64,000 nt of DNA from Neovahlkampfia damariscottae. Taxonomy: Eukaryota > Heterolobosea > Selenaionea > Neovahlkampfiida > Neovahlkampfiidae. This document shows positions 21,249-32,128 of the stretch, in pieces. Where the stretch lies: positions 29,241-93,240 of the forward strand of contig JABLTG010000076.1 of the NCBI GenBank assembly GCA_016618085.1, given 5' to 3'. The translations under genes were made by a program, and so were the position numbers. The notes beneath the pieces were generated by a model, which worked only from the letters and a program-made list of their open reading frames with translations, was not told the origin of the DNA and ran no database searches. Position 1 is the first letter of the stretch, and every line of letters begins with the position of its first letter.

Positions 21249-23938
21249 TTATTTGAAATATTGAACCAAATCATCATAAATTGTATCAATATATTTCATT
21301 CTACTTGCAATATTTGACAATGCCAATGAAACATAAGGAGATGTTGATCGATTTTTGAAGAATTCTTTGACATCGTTGTACTGTTTTTTATTGTCAAATT
21401 GTGCAGTAACAAATCCAACCAATCTTGTATCAATTATTGTTTGACCGTATTTAGCTAGAATTTTATCATAATTTTCTTTGAAAAAGTTCCAAACAACATT
21501 TGGTGATTGTTGATTATTCTTCACCATGTAGCCAAAATAACTTGCTCCGTCTTGGCTTCTGACAGAATTAGAAATCAATAATTCCAAAATAACTTTCATT
21601 GAATTGATATTTTTTGTTTGTGTCAAAGCTAACAAATAATTTGATTTATCATTTTCATTTGATGATTTTTTATATTTTTCCAATATTTCTTGGAAAAATT
21701 GATCATTGGATGATTTCACTACTGTGTCATAAATCAATCTTTGTAGATCTTTTGGAATATTATTTGTTGTATATCTTCTAATAGCTTCTCTGATAACATC
21801 TTCATTTTCATAATGAGATGATTCAAGTAAAAATAATTCTCTGTTCTTTGAGTCATCATGAGAATCACCTGGTTTTCTTTCCCAACCAAGTCTTTCAATA
21901 TTAAATCTAAATATCGAAGAGGCAAATCTTTGATACTTTAATTGAATATCTCTAGGTTTAAAGATCAAACGATTTGAAATTTCTCTTAATGATGAAATTA
22001 AAGTCACAAAAACGCCATGAGAAGTTGTTTTTTGACATGCCAAACTCAAGTCTAACGCTAATTTAATTGAAGTTTCGGAAGCTCCAGATAGAACAAAAAT
22101 ATCATCAGTCAATCCAAGTATATCAAGTTCAGACAATGATTTATCCTCTGATTGAATAGCTTTGATTAAATTTTTCCATCCAGTTTCTGGATAATTAACA
22201 CGAAAAACACCATATTGATTTGAATTCAATTTGAACCAATCACCTTGAATATTATAAACATTGGATTCTCTTTCAGAAAATGAGTATGAAACTTGATTTC
22301 CTTTTGATGTTTTGTATCGATCTGGAATCCACCATGTTTTATTATCAGGTCTTGAAATTTCTTCTGAATAAAATCTTTTTTGCTCAAATTTATAATTTGA
22401 GTTACCAAGTGATTTTACTGTAACCAATGGGTATCCAGCTTTATCAGTCCAAGTTCTCAGGTTTTGAACAGTCAACTCTGGATAATATTTTTGAAATGAA
22501 GTTAACAAATCATTTGTAATGGTTGCTTTGAATGAGAATTTTTTATAATGATATCTCAACATTTCCCTAAATCTCAAACCTCCCATTCTATGGTTTAACA
22601 TATCATAAAAGGCACCTCCTTTTGTGTAACTGATCACATTGAAGATTGAATGAATATCAGGAATTGATTTGATTGAATGAATTAAAGGAGGACTTGATTG
22701 AAGTGAATCACTTGTCTTGAATCGATTTTTTGAAATTTCAGCTTTGATGTCTGATTTCCATTTTGGGTAAAATGAATGAGTGATTTTAGTTGCAAAAAGA
22801 GTTGCCCATCCTTCTGTTAAGTATAATTCATTCCAATATGAATAAGAAACTAAATTTCCAAACCACATATGAGCTTTAAATGTCAAAAAAAATAATATAT
22901 GTTTTACAGATTTCATGAGCAACAATGGAAACAATATCTTCAATATCTGATTGTTTTGTATTTTCATTTCTCAATAATTTTAGTGTTCTAAACGTAATAA
23001 GACCCCAATTTTCCATTGCTCCAAAGTGAAAATCTGGGATAGCAACTAAATCCATTTTTGGGAGATGATAAGGAATTTGAAAATAATCGTTCAACCATCT
23101 TGTAACATTGACGGCGGTGTCTAAAGCAAATTTACCTTGTTCTTTCAATCCAGGTGTGGTAACAACTCGAAATTTTGTGTTAAGATCATATTTTTCAATT
23201 GTTTCGAATTCACCAACAACAAATGCCAAAAGATAAGATGGCATATTTGGTGATGGTAAAAATTTGAATACTCTTTTTCCATCTTTTCTTGTTGTTATAC
23301 TTTTAGTTGGCATATTCGAAAAAGTAGTGATTTTTGGTTCATTGGAGTTTAAAATCATTGATACTTGAAAAATTGAACGGAATAATGGTTCATCAAAACA
23401 TGGAAATGTTGAACGAGCGCCAATCGGAGCAAATTGAGTAACTGCCATATGTTTCATTTCATTATTTTCTTTATAACTTGATTGATAAAATCCTTTTAAG
23501 TCTTTTCTAATTTCTGCTTTGAATTCAATGGTCAGTTCATATTTTTTTGAAGTCAACAAAGGTTTATCAAAATGTATAACAACTTTCAATAAATCAGTTA
23601 GTTTCTCTATTCTTGTAGGTTTTGCTAATTCATCCATATTTGAGAGTAATTTTATCTTTGATTTTTTTAACTCTATTTCTTCAACATCTAGAACTATACA
23701 AGTAGTTTTTTTTGATATCTATATGTTTTTTTAGTAATTTATTATGTATTACTTTCAATCCGATGGTGACATTTCCATTGTACTTGAAAGTTTTTAAACT
23801 TGGATTTAATGTTAGTTGATAACCAGTCGGAAAAATGCTATCAGGAAGTCTTAGTGGATCTTTTGTATTTCTTATACATGTGTCCATGGACAAAGAAAAC
23901 AAAAAGAAACTGAGCAACAACAAAGCAAAAGTCTTCAT
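21249..23938 (-). CDS. Secreted M1-family zinc aminopeptidase
   Basis: Exons are 23753-23938, 22908-23718 and 21249-22873 (873 aa; both introns 34 nt). A signal peptide (MKTFALLLLSFFLFSLS) directs it to the secretory pathway. The exopeptidase motif GAMEN is intact. The second splice completes HEISH, with the third zinc ligand in NELYLTEG, and SYTKGG carries the transition-state Tyr. M1 enzymes remove N-terminal residues from peptides; a secreted or lysosomal digestive role is plausible. The C-terminal ERAP1-like helical domain is present. No transmembrane anchor beyond the signal sequence is seen. Promoter TCCAAT lies about 15 nt upstream. Confidence 0.93.
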
Positions 23939-24007
23939 GATAAAAAGTTATTGTCCAATAAAAAAGTATTGGAGGCTCCAATTTAAAAGGAAAAAAAATT
24001 TTTTTAT

Positions 24008-24601
24008 TTACAAAATTAAACATTTAGGAACTTTTTTATGATTTTCATTCTCTGCTTGAGTTGGTTGAAAAACTGATTCAATTGCACAATTAAAAGCTTC
24101 TTTTAAACCTTTTTGTGTCAGAGCACTACATTCAGCAAAAGCAACAGCACCAATTTCTTTTTGTAATTTTCTTCCTAAATCGTTTGTTATTGGACTTTGT
24201 TCTCTTTCTTTTAATCTTTTTAAACAATCAACGTTGTCTCTTAAATCTAATTTTGTTCCAATCAAAACAACTGGAGTTTCCGGGCAATGATGACGAATTT
24301 CAGGTATCCATTTAGTCTTTACATTGAAATATGAAGATGGATTGACAATTGAATAACAAACAATGAAAACATCAGTGTCTGGATAACTTAAAGGTCTTAA
24401 TCTATCATAATCTTCTTGACCAGCTGTATCCCATAAACCCATTGAAATTGTTCTTTCTTTCCACATTACATTTGCATTGTAGTTGTCAAAAACAGTTGGT
24501 ACATAATCTTCTGGAAAGGTGTTTGAAGCAAAGGAAATAAGTAAACTTGTTTTTCCAACAGCACCATCACCAATAGTAACACATTTCATTGAGGTGTCCA
24601 T
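24008..24601 (-). CDS. Rac/Rho-family small GTPase
   Basis: This 197-residue GTPase is uninterrupted. It has the P-loop GDGAVGKTS, switch [10 protein letters not shown], switch [16 protein letters not shown], base-recognition GTKLDLR and SAL, and a C-terminal CLIL box predicted to be geranylgeranylated. The insert-helix region is present, confirming a Rho-type GTPase. It would control actin at membranes and is a candidate substrate for the RhoGEFs and RhoGAPs of this window. The nearest CCAAT site is about 100 nt upstream, and a 12-codon upstream reading frame (ATG near 24682) precedes the gene, which is unusual here. Confidence 0.95.
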   Translation of the reverse strand: MDTSMKCVTIGDGAVGKTSLLISFASNTFPEDYVPTVFDNYNANVMWKERTISMGLWDTAGQEDYDRLRPLSYPDTDVFIVCYSIVNPSSYFNVKTKWIPEIRHHCPETPVVLIGTKLDLRDNVDCLKRLKEREQSPITNDLGRKLQKEIGAVAFAECSALTQKGLKEAFNCAIESVFQPTQAENENHKKVPKCLIL

Positions 24602-24855
24602 TTGTATTTGTTTTATTTTTTTAGTTGAAAAACTTCAAGAATCTCAACTATTTATTGAATGAAGTACATTGTTTGAGTTCATGTTCCAAGTACGAAATGA
24701 TTGGTGGAATTTACAAGTTCGAAAATGAATCATTTTATAGTTCTTCGTTTCCAGATTACAAATTGAGATATAATTAAACACAATCAACTGATAATAAATT
24801 AATAAAGAATTTGATTGGAGAGAATTATACCAACAAAAAAAAACCAACAGAAAAG

Positions 24856-25427
24856 ATGGACTCAAACAATAAAGTCTATGTGCATAGTTTATTCAAAAAA
24901 TATGACAATGATGGTTCAAATCAAATTTCAACAAAAGAAATTTCAACGTAAAAAAAACAATAAATTTAAAACTTAGTTTGTTCAACGATTTGGGATTTGA
25001 ACTTGAAACAGATTCAAAAAATTATCTTATTTCTTCAATAGATCAAGACAATACTGGTATTGTTTCTTTTGATGAATTCTACGCTTGGTGGTCTGATAAA
25101 AACAAGTACAAACTTGTAGAACTTGCAGAATCTTCACCAGATTTATGTGGGTATGCAATTACTCTTTTTCAATATTATGATCAAGATAAAAGTAAAAACA
25201 TTTCACATTCAGAATTTAAACAAATGTTCAATGATTTCAAAAACAGTCAATATGTAAGAAAAAAAATCACCTTGAATTAAAAGATTTTAAAATAGGATAT
25301 CTTGAAGAAAGTGGTTGAAAAAGATGGAAATAAGAACGTTGAAGATGTGATAAAAAAAATCGATTCAGACAATAGTGGAAATATCAATATTTTTGAATTC
25401 GTTTCTTGGTTACACTGGGAAATATAA
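24856..25427 (+). CDS. Four-EF-hand calcium-binding protein
   Basis: Exons are 24856-24947, 24977-25253 and 25296-25427 (166 aa; introns of 29 and 42 nt). Four EF-hand loops are visible: DNDGSNQISTKE, DQDNTGIVSFDE, DQDKSKNISHSE and DSDNSGNINIFE, all with acidic residues at positions 1, 3 and 12. The third has Lys in place of the usual Gly at position 6 and may bind weakly. The size and arrangement are those of the calmodulin/calcineurin-B superfamily. It is too divergent to be calmodulin itself. The last residues (LHWEI) follow the fourth hand directly. Confidence 0.9.
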
Positions 25428-25494
25428 AGAAAATATTCATAAAAATTTATTTTCAATTCCATTTTCATCGATAAACAATTTTTTTTTTCAACAA

Positions 25495-25500
25495 ACCAAT
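25495..25500 (+). promoter_or_regulatory. ACCAAT promoter element of G-alpha gene
   Basis: Perfect ACCAAT 8 nt before the ATG at 25508; the opposite orientation to the site at 10537. Confidence 0.5.
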
Positions 25501-25507
25501 CAGCAAG

Positions 25508-26816
25508 ATGGGAAACGAATCTTCAACACCAATCGCAAGTTACTCAAAGCAAACTGTACCATTTACTTCTGATAATAAAAAATCAAAAAAAAAAAGGAAA
25601 AGTTTAATAACTTCAGTTGTGAATGATGAGGAATTCTTTGAAGCGATTTCCACAGAAAATCTTCTCAAAAGTAACGTTGATTTAACTTTGGACTTTGGTG
25701 ATTCCAAACAACTTAAAATAGAAGAACCAAAGTATTTAATCTTGATTTTAGGTTCATCTGAAGCTGGAAAATCTACACTTGTCAATCAGATCAGAAGACA
25801 TGCCACAACAGAAGGAAAATTTGATGGATCTGTATTTTATACAACATATAAAGATGGTAATTTATTATTCAATTTTTCACTTTTCAGACTTAAAATTCAA
25901 GCAGAATGAGATTGAAGCCTATAGGAAATTTATTCAAAGAAATATTTTTGAAATCACATTAGATTGTTTCAAGTTGGTAATGAAATATAAATTAAGTTTA
26001 AATGATATAAATGAAGTAAGAAATAATTTTTGTTTTATTGAAAAATGATAGAAATTCGGAAATTATATTCTTGAAAATTTACAACAATTTGTTGACAATG
26101 AAAATAATATTTCATCATTAATAATTAAAAAATTAATATTTTTATGGGAAGAAGAAAGTATGAAGAAGGTTTTTGATCAATATCAAAATCTAGAATTTCA
26201 TTACCCTGATGGTTGTTCATTGTATTATCTTTTTCTTTCTAACTAATTTTGTAGCTTTCTCCAAGAAGAAAATTTGAAAAGATTTGACACAAAAAATCAA
26301 TTAAGTATCACAGAAGAAGATTTGATCCATTGTTATCGAAAGACAAACATTATGTCTAAAACATCTTTCCAATACAAGGATGAAAAGATATCCATCATTG
26401 ATTTTGAAGGGAAAATTAAAAAAGAAAAATTTGAAAATATAATGGGAAGAACAAGACCTGATATAGTTGTTTATGTCATTTCATTGACAGAATATCAATG
26501 GATTGATGAAGCAGAAGGTGGTGAAATTTTGTTCAAAAATTCAAAAGCAAAATTTGATGCAATTACAAAACATGAAGATTTAAAATCACTTCCTTGGATA
26601 ATATTATTCAATAAAATTGATATATTGGAAGAGAAAATCAAAAAATTTCCATTGAACAATTACTTTGATGACTATGTTGATCAGGAACCTGTCGAGTTCA
26701 TTGTTGGAAAATTTATAGAAAAAATTGAAGTTATGAATGAAAAATTAGTTATTTCCATGTTCAGTCCAAATGATATAGTGCGGGCAATTGAAAAAATTGA
26801 AGCAAAAATGAAGTAA
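25508..26816 (+). CDS. Divergent heterotrimeric G-protein alpha-like subunit
   Basis: Exons are 25508-25856, 25888-26015, 26052-26221 and 26255-26816 (402 aa; introns of 31, 36 and 33 nt). MGNESS is a good N-myristoylation start. The P-loop is GSSEAGKST, the helical domain includes LWEEESMKKVFDQYQ, and NKID supplies guanine specificity. Departures from the family are large: switch I reads CYRKTNIMSK (the Arg remains, the Gly does not), the switch II DVGGQ motif is replaced by DFEGKI, and the TCAT motif is replaced by MFSPND. Hydrolysis may therefore be impaired. An RGS-START protein lies 14 kb away and a 7TM protein 3 kb away. Confidence 0.8.
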
Positions 26817-26831
26817 AGGTTTTTTGACAAA

Positions 26832-27987
26832 TCATTTATTATCAAATGAGAAAGAAATGTCTCTCAACCTTTTCATCAAATTTCTAGATTCAATTGATCT
26901 ATTTACACACCTGTATGATGTAAATATGTCCCATTTTGGTCTGGTTATTATGATATCCCCAAATTCTTCATAATTTGATTGGTCAATCCATAAATCCTTC
27001 ATATCGCAGAAATTTCCGTAACTTCTGACACCATTTTTAGATATATGTTTTTTTGAAAGTGTTAAATTTAATATTTCGTTCATTCCATAAAATATGGAAT
27101 TGCCAATGAATCTCACATTGGAAGTGAGATGATTTCGAAATTTTTCTTCTACAAATCCCAATGATTTCGTAATACCTGATTTTAAATCTATACATTCTAT
27201 CCCATTTCTTGAAGGATCAAATATAATTCTGGAGTTTTGAAAATTTCATCTTCCTCAGGCAATTTATAAAATGTAGGTGTTTTTATTGTCTCATTCATTT
27301 TGATAAAACATGATTGATTTACCATGCCATAGGCTATTTCATTTTCAAAACTCTCTTTCAAAAAAAAATGGATCTCTTTTCTTCACTAAATGTTTGAAAT
27401 ATTCCATTACATGCTAGGTATTTTCACAAAAGATTCTAAAAATTAAAAAAAATTAAAAAAACCTTCAAAAATGTACCACTAATCACTTTTGGCACTGTTA
27501 ACAACTGATATCCGAGTTGACTCATGACCAAAATCTATGATCAATTGATCATTAAAGCATCCTTCAGCCACATGAGCAAAAAAAATATTATGATTAGAAT
27601 GATATTGTTGGAACTTATATTTTTCCAAAAAAATTTCCATCATTTTTTTCTTATCAAAAAAGGTAGAATCCACAGCTGCTGATAACAAAATATTACTATT
27701 TTTTGGATTATTAACTCTATTTTTGATCATTTCGTCCCACAGAAATTCTATTTCATTCCAGTTTAAAATTCTTTCATCTTTAATGGGACGTGTAATATTT
27801 AACAGTCCTCTTTTTGTCTCTGCATTATGACCAACAAATATAGAGTTATTATCAAAATTCAAAAAACCAAAATGACTTTTTTTTGGTCTACCAATGATAG
27901 TTCGTGATATATTCCTTCTTGTTTGTATTGATCTGTATATAATTTACATTTTTTAGATCCATTATCAATGTAAAAAGTTGGTTGCAT
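26832..27987 (-). pseudogene. Actin-like (actin-related protein) pseudogene
   Basis: Pieces in different minus-strand frames line up in order with actin: DNGSKKCK near the ATG at 27987; IIGRPKKSHFGF then GHNAETKRGLLNITRPI; NILLSAAVDSTFF and LIIDFGHESTRISVV; then, after stops, ENEIAYGM and YKLPEEDEIF; and finally NVRFIGNSIFYG with DLWIDQSNYEEFGD at the C-terminus. At least three frameshifts and several stops separate them, and no small introns repair them. The motifs are too altered for a working ATPase. An ATTGGT site still lies about 40 nt upstream. Confidence 0.8.
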
Positions 27988-28031
27988 CACTTTAGAAAAT
28001 ACAGTTTTGATTCGTTGTTTATTTTCCACCA

Positions 28032-29291
28032 ATGAATTTTGTCAAACTCTCCACTTCAAAATTTTTCAAGACCAAGTTTTTTAATTTAAAGTTGATCACA
28101 TTAACAACAACTACTTCAATTTTTCTCTCAAAATTTTTGTTCAAAATTGAAAAATTCAATGCAAAAGAAAATATTGAAGAAATTCGTGAAAATTTATATT
28201 TAGAAAATATTCTTCACAATTGGGGAAAATTAAGAGAAAAATGTGAAAAACAACTCAAATTAGATCCTGAAAACATCACTTTCTTGTCATACAAATTATT
28301 TGCTTTATCTGAATTACAACTAGATGATGAAATTGAAGAATTCAATACTATCACAGAGTTTTTATTATCAAAAGAATCGGAAGATCCTTATGAATTATAT
28401 CTATTATCTCAAGTAAATTTGACTTTTGGAAGTTCTGAAAAAGGTCTGGAGATGTTGAAAAAATCTGTTGAAAAAAACTGTTCAGAAGCACTACTTCAGT
28501 ATGGCATACTCTTATTGGATGGTCATGAAGGAGTCAAAGTGAACAAAAAAGAAGGAATAAAATTACTCAAAAAAGCTAAAAATATGGGAAACAAAGAAGC
28601 TCTTTTAGCACTTTCACACTTTCATCAAGAAACTGATCCTGAAAAATCTTTTCTATTTGCAATGGAAGCAAATGAAATGAATTATCCACCAGCATTAAAA
28701 TACCTTTCAAATTATTATTTCAATGGAATTGGTATTGAACCAAATGGAAAGCTTGCTTTTGAATACCTTGAAAAGAGTGCTGAAAAAGGTGATTCACAAT
28801 CAATTCATATGTTATCAAATTACTATCTTGAACAACAAGATTTTGAAAAATCATTGATTTATTTGAATAAAGCAGCTGATAATGGATTCATTGAACCTTT
28901 GTCTGAAATTGCAAAATTTCATCTTTATGGACTTGGCACAGTTGAAAAAAATGTCAAACTTGGAATTGAATATTTAGAAAAAGCAATGAAAAAAGGAAGT
29001 CCTGATGCAATGGCGGTATACGGAGAGTTATTAATGAGTGGTGGTATTGTTGAAAAAAATGTCGAGAAAGCAAGAGAACTATTTTCAAATTGTGGAACAA
29101 AAGGATCAAATGTTTGTAATTTTTATTATGGAATTTGTTTGATTAAGGGAATCGGAGGAAAAAGTGATTTTGAATTTGGAAAAAAATTGGTTGAATTGGC
29201 TGCAGAACAAGGAAATCAAATGGCTATTTTTTTATTGCAAAATAATATTCCATTTGATCAGTATTACCCAGAAGAATGGACAACAGAATAA
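28032..29291 (+). CDS. Sel1/TPR-like repeat protein with possible mitochondrial presequence
   Basis: This intronless gene encodes 419 aa. The first 25 residues are rich in Lys, Ser, Thr and Phe without acids (MNFVKLSTSKFFKTKFFNLK), which fits a matrix-targeting sequence, and a hydrophobic stretch TTTTSIFLSKFLF follows. From residue 100 onward there are Sel1-like repeats (AL.YLSNYYFNGIGIEPNGKLAFEYL). TPR/Sel1 solenoids scaffold protein complexes. The ACCAAT element overlaps the start codon (ACCAATG), so either transcription starts upstream of it or this site serves the minus strand. Confidence 0.8.
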   Translation: MNFVKLSTSKFFKTKFFNLKLITLTTTTSIFLSKFLFKIEKFNAKENIEEIRENLYLENILHNWGKLREKCEKQLKLDPENITFLSYKLFALSELQLDDEIEEFNTITEFLLSKESEDPYELYLLSQVNLTFGSSEKGLEMLKKSVEKNCSEALLQYGILLLDGHEGVKVNKKEGIKLLKKAKNMGNKEALLALSHFHQETDPEKSFLFAMEANEMNYPPALKYLSNYYFNGIGIEPNGKLAFEYLEKSAEKGDSQSIHMLSNYYLEQQDFEKSLIYLNKAADNGFIEPLSEIAKFHLYGLGTVEKNVKLGIEYLEKAMKKGSPDAMAVYGELLMSGGIVEKNVEKARELFSNCGTKGSNVCNFYYGICLIKGIGGKSDFEFGKKLVELAAEQGNQMAIFLLQNNIPFDQYYPEEWTTE

Positions 29292-29433
29292 ATATATTCT
29301 CAAACTTCGTTTCAAAGAAATCAATCTTTTTTTTTCGAAATGAGGATAATTCAGGATTATAAAATTTTTCAAGTTCAATTCCATTGATATTAATTTTTAC
29401 AAAAAATTTGAATCTTTATCATCTGTTATACAT

Positions 29434-31228
29434 TTAAAGTTCGTCTTCTTCATTTGATGTGAATAACTTTTTCCTAAACATTGGAAGAAAACAACAATAA
29501 AGTTGAATGCATCGACCCCATTTCGTCATTGACAAAAAAATAATCATCATATGTCCTAAAATTGCAAAATACATCAAATATTGAACAAACATCGTGATTG
29601 CCCAAGAAACTACAGGCAAAACAAGAACAACACCATAAATGAACACAAACAAAATATCAATAAAAACAGCAATATTCAAGAATATTGCCATTTTAGTCAA
29701 TTTCAAATTGATGAAATAATTAGCTTTTTCTTTGGTATCTGAAGATAAATTTGACAATGCTCTGTAAACGACAAGCGTTAAAATCCAAAGAATAACGCAA
29801 ACAACAATAATGACTATTCAAGAGATGAGGTGATTTTTTGTTTACTTATCGAAACGCAAATTAACCAAAGGCCAATTAGACTTGTGAGTGTCATCATTGG
29901 AATAAAATCGTCTAAAAAAATACTTCTAAGAAGAAATAGAATTCCACCAATTATACCCAATACCAATAAAGCAATATAAGATCCAATTAAAAATGACCTG
30001 TCAAAATGTCAAAAAAAATGAAATAATACAATTGACGACCTGTCAATGTCTTTAAACTCAAATTCTTCGATTTAGCAAAGAAAAAAGCCCTAAAAACCAA
30101 ATTTAAAAAAAAATGAGTTTTTTACCATAACGTTATGATCTGAAAAAATTGCATAAAGACCATAATCTGTGAAACAATCACTCCATAAGTGTGAACTGAA
30201 GTTTTTATAAAATTTGAAATAAATCCTAAAATGGCAGGCACAATACCAGAGATCAATGCTTCAACAATTATTTGGTTCTTTATCGAGAAAATGAATCTAA
30301 TTTTATCCTTTGTCTCAAACAATCTTCTGAACCTATGAATTTGTTTATATTCTCCTGGTATTTGAATAGTCAAAACCAGAAGAGTAAATAATGAAAAATA
30401 GAACATAATAAAAAATTGATATGAATATGAAGCAATGGGTAATAATATTCTTGTTGAAAAATCATCTGAAAAAAAAAATTGGTTTTGTTTGAATGAATAA
30501 CAAAAAGCGACTAATCTATCAAGAATTTCTTCGTCTCCATAGAAACCTACATAAGGAACAATATCTTTTGATATGTCTATTTTATCACCACACTTTTTGT
30601 AAGGTTTATAAATTTCATTAGAAAGTGAACAACTTTCATTTTTAACTTTTTCAACAAATCTAAAATAAAAAATCAAAAAATTTGAAGAAAATTACATTGT
30701 ATTGTTAGACATAATATCTACACACATATGACAATACTAATAAAGTTTTTTAAGAAATTTGTGTCAAAAAAAATTACCACAAAAGTCATTCGTTGAATGT
30801 TTAATGTTTTGTTTTTCACAATTCCTGATTTTTTTTCATCACAAAATATTTCTTCACAATATTCTGAGTGCAGTTTTGGAGGTGTAATATTATAAACATT
30901 TTGAAAAATTTGAGGTGAGCACCAATTTTCTGTGTGAATTGGTTCGTAAGGTCCATAAGCTATGAAATCATTATAATGAGGCTGAGTATTTGGTGTTAAG
31001 TTAGGTCTATAAAAACTAGATTTTTTATACTTTTTTGAATTTTAATTTTGTTTATTTTTTTACTATGTAATTCGCTGACCAAAATTGTGTCAAACCTGTG
31101 ATATTGTTTTTTGTTTCTCTCCGCAGCAAAAGAGGTGAAAATAGTGCAGAAAGTTCAAAACACGAGGATATCTGCGTTATGAATAGCAGAATAAGTACTA
31201 TGTGAGCGAACTTTTTTCCTCTCACCAT
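29434..31228 (-). CDS. Seven-transmembrane receptor-like protein
   Basis: Seven exons: 31064-31228, 30778-31029, 30696-30736, 30126-30659, 30030-30089, 29846-29997 and 29434-29813 (527 aa; six introns of 34, 41, 36, 36, 32 and 32 nt, all in frame). A signal peptide (FAHIVLILLFITQISSC) leads into a 220-residue extracellular domain with several Cys and N-glycosylation sites. Seven hydrophobic spans follow, then a short acidic tail (SNEEDEL). The topology is that of a G-protein-coupled receptor with a large ectodomain, but no family signature is visible, so a transporter or other 7TM protein is not excluded. ACCAAT lies about 21 nt upstream. Confidence 0.75.
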
Positions 31229-31456
31229 TTTCCGAGAACTTTCGATTTGATTGGTTGAAAAAAACGAATAAAAAATTTATTTCAAGTTTAGAACAAAATA
31301 TTTCAGAATAATCAAAATTCTTCACTTCAAACTTAAACGAAATATGATTGGTTATGTTTTTTTCTTTAAATAATTGAAGTGAAGAAAATTGTTAGTTTTT
31401 ATGTTGGCATAGAAGCTTCTTAAAAAAATTCGTATCAAAATAATTTATTAATTAAT
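31229..31456. other. Spacer with two ATTGGT sites
   Basis: ATTGGT at 31249-31254 serves the 7TM gene. A second copy lies near 31350 without an evident gene behind it. I see no reading frame longer than a few codons. Confidence 0.4.
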
Positions 31457-31888
31457 TTACAATCCTTTCTCTCTGAAGAATTTTTGACTAAAACTTGTCA
31501 CCTGTATTGGGTTTCTAGTTTTAACATATCTTTCAGATATATCAGTCCACCGTCTACCAACTTCTTCATAGCCTTGTATAAATCGTTCTGTTTCTTCTTT
31601 TGACCATTTTCCGGTGTTATAAGTCACTGTCACTTCTGAAGAGTCTTTTTTCTTTTTCTTTTTATCACCAGAGTAAGCGTGTAGGTCTACAAACAAGTTG
31701 TATGGTCGTTTACAAGTAGTTTTACTTTTCTGGTTTTTTTTCGGAGTTGTGTGTGTGATGCTAATTGTTGGTTTAGTCTCTATTCTCTTTGTTGGAGTTT
31801 TAGGTTCTTCAATAGTAGTAAGAACCTTCTTTTTTTCTTGTGTGTTGAGAAGAAACTCAAGACTCAACTTTTTGGTTGTGTCATTCAT
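31457..31888 (-). CDS. Myb/SANT-domain protein
   Basis: The 143-residue product starts at the ATG at 31888, 22 nt after TCCAATCA. The C-terminal half is a single Myb/SANT repeat (GKWSKEETERFIQGYEEVGRRWTDISERYV...QVTSFSQKFF) with regularly spaced Trp residues and an ending like the plant/protist one-repeat SHAQKY type. The N-terminal half is basic and Thr-rich with a KKKKKK cluster, probably a nuclear localisation signal. It is likely a sequence-specific DNA-binding regulator. Confidence 0.85.
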   Translation of the reverse strand: MNDTTKKLSLEFLLNTQEKKKVLTTIEEPKTPTKRIETKPTISITHTTPKKNQKSKTTCKRPYNLFVDLHAYSGDKKKKKKDSSEVTVTYNTGKWSKEETERFIQGYEEVGRRWTDISERYVKTRNPIQVTSFSQKFFREKGL

Positions 31889-32128
31889 TTGAGAGTGGTG
31901 AAGTGGTGATTGGATAATTTTGTTACCCAAATATAGAACAAACACAAAAAAGAATTTTTCCAGTCCAAAAAAGGTGAAAAGGTTTGTTTTTCAAAAAAGG
32001 AAAATTATTTGTCATTGGCTATTTCATCCTCCAAATTTGGACATTTAAATTGCGGAAGAAAATTCCTTTTCGAGGAGAATTATTTTTTCATCCTTCGAAG
32101 TAGAAATTTTGATCATGATCAAAATTGC
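31889..32128. other. Spacer without gene
   Basis: This holds the Myb gene promoter (ATTGGA near 31911) and the region beyond the GMC oxidoreductase stop. A GATCATGATC palindrome lies near 32111. No coding frame is supported. Confidence 0.35.

Noticed and set aside
28028-28034. ACCAATG at the Sel1 gene start taken as evidence for a downstream start codon
   Set aside because: No later in-frame ATG gives a sensible N-terminus, and the first residues look like a targeting sequence, so the ATG at 28032 was kept.
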